DNA of 64,000 nucleotides, taken from the NCBI RefSeq assembly GCF_040412425.1, contig NC_089756.1, forward strand, positions 9,703,226 through 9,767,225, in the 5' to 3' direction. Under the pieces are notes generated by a model. The model worked only from the letters and a program-made list of their open reading frames with translations, did not search any database and was not told the DNA's origin. A program made the translations under genes and the position numbers. Every line of letters begins with the position of its first letter. The first letter of the stretch is position 1. The DNA is from Macrobrachium rosenbergii. Taxonomy: Eukaryota; Arthropoda; Malacostraca; Decapoda; Palaemonidae. Shown here one piece after another: positions 61,641 through 64,000 of this stretch.

Positions 61641-62060
61641 TACATTCGTACAAATTGACAGCAGAGGTGGACTTCCCCCATTTTATCCACAGACAGGAAT
61701 TACAGAAACATTAGAAAGTATCGGTTTTTGGAGTTCGGGTTTTAATCGTAACAGAAGATTTGAGATCATCCTAACAAGGCTTACGATTGGCCATACCCGC
61801 TTCACTCATAGCTATATTTCAGAGGGAGCCAGTACCCCAATTTGTGCTCACTGTGGTGGTCAGCTATCCGGTGAGCACATGCTGGTGCGTTGTCCTAAGT
61901 TTAATCCCCTTAGGGCAAAGTACTTACTAACTGGGAAGACTATTTTAGAAATTTTAAATGATGACATTGAGGTAGATAACCTCATGGGTTATCTGAAAGA
62001 ATCTGGTTATTTTAATGAGATATGATTTCAGTACATTTAATAAAGTTTTTAGTGATCTTT
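61641..62060 (+). pseudogene. C-terminal CCHC-type region of the LINE
   Basis: ILTRLTIGHTRFTHSYI (about 61770) leads to CAHCGGQLSGEHMLVRC (about 61848-61898; C-x2-C-x7-H-x4-C), then KFNPLRAKYLLTGKTI and a stop at about 62023. This zinc-binding end is standard in I/Jockey/R1-type ORF2. Confidence 0.75.
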
Positions 62061-62313
62061 ATTCTTTCACTAAATATATATTTTAAATATAAAAGGTTAT
62101 ACTTGTTTTTTGTTAGGTCTATCATTCCTCATTATTTACGTTCATATTTTAACACTGAATTTTACTAGTATGTCATCATTCACCTATTCATTATCAGTCA
62201 TATCATTAATCTATATATTTCACTCCATTACGGCGCTGAATAATTCTGATGGGTTCGGGCGCTTGGTCTTCAAGACCTAACTTAACTAATCAGTCAGTCA
62301 ACAATAGGACTTC

Positions 62314-64000
62314 GTGTAGATAAAGAATACTCATTGGCGACTGTATATAAGCGACGGTGCAGGACGTCCACAAAAGTAAGATATATTGCAAATGATACAA
62401 AAACCAAAGTGAAAATAAGGAACGTTAGTGAGGTGTTCAGGAGATTTAGTTTTGGAAATAAAGGTACGTTAGTGAGGTGTTCAGGAGATTTAGTTTTGGA
62501 AATAAAGGTGAGAAAAGTATTCTAGAATATAAAGCATGTCTTGGAGGAAATGGAAGGCAAAAATATAAAATATACCAAAGATTAATTATAGAGATTAGAA
62601 ATGTTCAAGAAACGAGTAATATATACCATGTTCTGTTGATAGGAAAAGTTACGAATACCGTACTGCAGTGATCAGCATCAGTGAGACAGAAAAAGGCTCA
62701 AAAGTTAGAAACGGGGTAGCGAGGAAATGCCGCAGTAAGTGTTCCTTAAGGGGAGAGAGAGGTTGTTCTTAAAATGTTCAGTAGAATAAGAGTGGAAGAA
62801 CAGTTTAAGAGAATAAAAAGGGAAAATTTGTTGAAATGTTAAGAGGATGTGAAAAAGAAATGAAAAGATGTAGGAACTAGATGAAGGATTGTTATAGATG
62901 AAAGAATATTCCGGAGGTTGAAGAATAAAAAAAAAATAGAAAAGGGAGAGTAAAAACTGGAAGGAAGAGGTTTGCAGTGGGAATTGTTGAAATCTACAGG
63001 CAATGGAAAGCAGAAAGATGATAATAGGTATTAGCATTTTACTCTTAACTGATCTAGAGCAAATTGCCTACCCTTGAAAAATAAACAGCAGCATGTTGGA
63101 TGACACATTGCTTGAGAGGCCTTGGGGGGGATAACAGACGAGGATGTTAACCGCTTCATATTGCAAGGCAAGGAGCTAAACGAAAAAGGTGATCAAGAGC
63201 GCGTCAATATCCGTGTTCAGAAAGTTAGAAACATGGCAGGAGGGGTTTTCTTTACAGAAGAAAGAATAGAAAAGAAGGACGTCGTATCGGGCAGAACGCG
63301 GAAGAGAGAAACGACTACAAAAACTCAAATTCGAGGACCAAGGAGGTAAGGAGGTGCCGATGCAAAGGCAATACCTCCAAGCAGAACTTACTCCCTCCGG
63401 AACTGTAAGCGGGTATCGGTAGTGCATGGGTCTGTGAACGGTGCCAAAGTTTTTGGCGGTTCATTCTCTTGTTTGAACTGGTTAAAGTTGGTTGACGCTG
63501 TCGGATAAGCTGTATTTATGTGAGATTACTTGATTGTTGGTGCGTATGTGTGAGTAATTTTTAGTCAGATGATGCGCATAAAAGATGAAACAAGAAGCTG
63601 TAAATGCAGCATGTTACATATATTCAGAAAATATGGTTTCGTATTGACTGATGTCAACTGATATTTGCGATTTTGTATTGGGCATGAGAGAAGAAGAGAG
63701 CCTAGCAGGTCACCAAGATTAATTTCCATGGAGCGAAAGAGGTCGCTTGCATTTACACAGCATATGATGAAAGATGTGGGGAGAAAGGGGGTGGGAAGTG
63801 GAGAGGAAAGGGGGTAATCTGTTCGTGCCAGAATGTAAGCTGTCATGGTGACATCTAATCTTCGGATACAGTATCTCCCTGTGGGACGTAATTCTGCCCT
63901 AAACTGGTGGGATATGAAAGGGAGGGATGCTGGAAAAAAGAAACCGTGGAGAAGGGGCCTGGTCCTTGGAGAGCTAACTGAGGAAGGGAGAAGTGGAGGT
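62314..64000. other. Intergenic stretch downstream of the LINE
   Basis: A 44-bp exact tandem duplication (62422-62465 and 62466-62509, acgttagtgaggtgttcagg onward). A Lys/Arg-rich 75-codon frame at 63122-63349 has no recognisable domain. No gene or RNA is supported. Confidence 0.4.

Larger units (their letters stand above)
56048..62298 (+). mobile_element. Full-length RNase H-bearing LINE (I/Jockey-type), ~6.25 kb
   Basis: Bounded by a perfect 15-bp target duplication caacaataggacttc (56033-56047 and 62299-62313). The order is 5' leader, gag with zinc knuckles (56675-58340), EEP endonuclease (58470-59304), RT (59640-60540), RNase H (61200-61600) and a C-terminal CCHC-type motif (61845-61890). 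It has no poly(A) tail and ends in aatcagtcagt. RNase H after RT plus a multi-knuckle gag fits I-clade relatives; classification by phylogeny is not possible here. Frames break many times, so it is inactive. Confidence 0.88.

Noticed and set aside
63122..63349. 75-codon Lys/Arg-rich ORF as a host gene
   Set aside because: Low complexity, no recognisable family and no exon signals worth claiming.

Overview
This is an animal nuclear genome window, most likely from a malacostracan (decapod-type) crustacean. The support is intron-split genes with GT-AG junctions, very long (TA)n, (TC)n and (CA)n microsatellites, and dense DIRS, I-like, CR1-like, Ty3/Gypsy and MITE repeats. The species assignment is inference. 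No bacterial-style operons, CRISPR arrays or prophages are visible.

Layout. 1-4360: a highly decayed DIRS-like (tyrosine-recombinase) retrotransposon, here 'Z', whose 3' end is a 60-bp perfect inverted repeat around a 319-bp spacer. 4390-4986: a mosaic of truncated MITE ends. 5000-10790: a second DIRS-like element, 'A', cut at its 5' side and carrying gag, RT, RNase H and YR remnants, with a 365-bp TA-flanked MITE in its 3' region. 11116-19466: a third DIRS-like element, 'B', with both inverted terminal repeats, a MITE in the gag/RT junction and about 1.6 kb of (TA)n plus MITEs in its 3' region. 20159-21821: the last five exons of the host gene NPRL3 (GATOR1 subunit). 23189-23533: a complete MITE. 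27957-32369: a complete but broken Ty3/Gypsy LTR element with 179-bp LTRs and a CATTT target duplication. 33175-33656 and 37510-38203: two hAT-type non-autonomous elements, each with a perfect 8-bp target duplication. 41.6-48.7 kb: (TA)n arrays alternating with long palindromic foldback elements. 49457-49526: first coding exon of a fatty-acid-binding protein. 52.6-53.8 kb: a CR1-like LINE 3' fragment on the minus strand. 56048-62298: a full-length but frame-broken LINE of the RNase H-bearing I/Jockey type, bounded by a 15-bp target duplication.

Only two host genes can be supported: NPRL3 (C-terminal exons) and a FABP (first exon). Nearly everything else with coding character is mobile-element debris. 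The most unusual features are three: the shared hairpin-bounded 3' module of the DIRS-like elements together with lesions at the recombinase tyrosine in both better copies; the recurrent pairing of (TA)n tracts with foldback or TIR elements; and a palindrome carrying tRNA-like Pol III boxes head to head. I see no single autonomous new system with intact genes.
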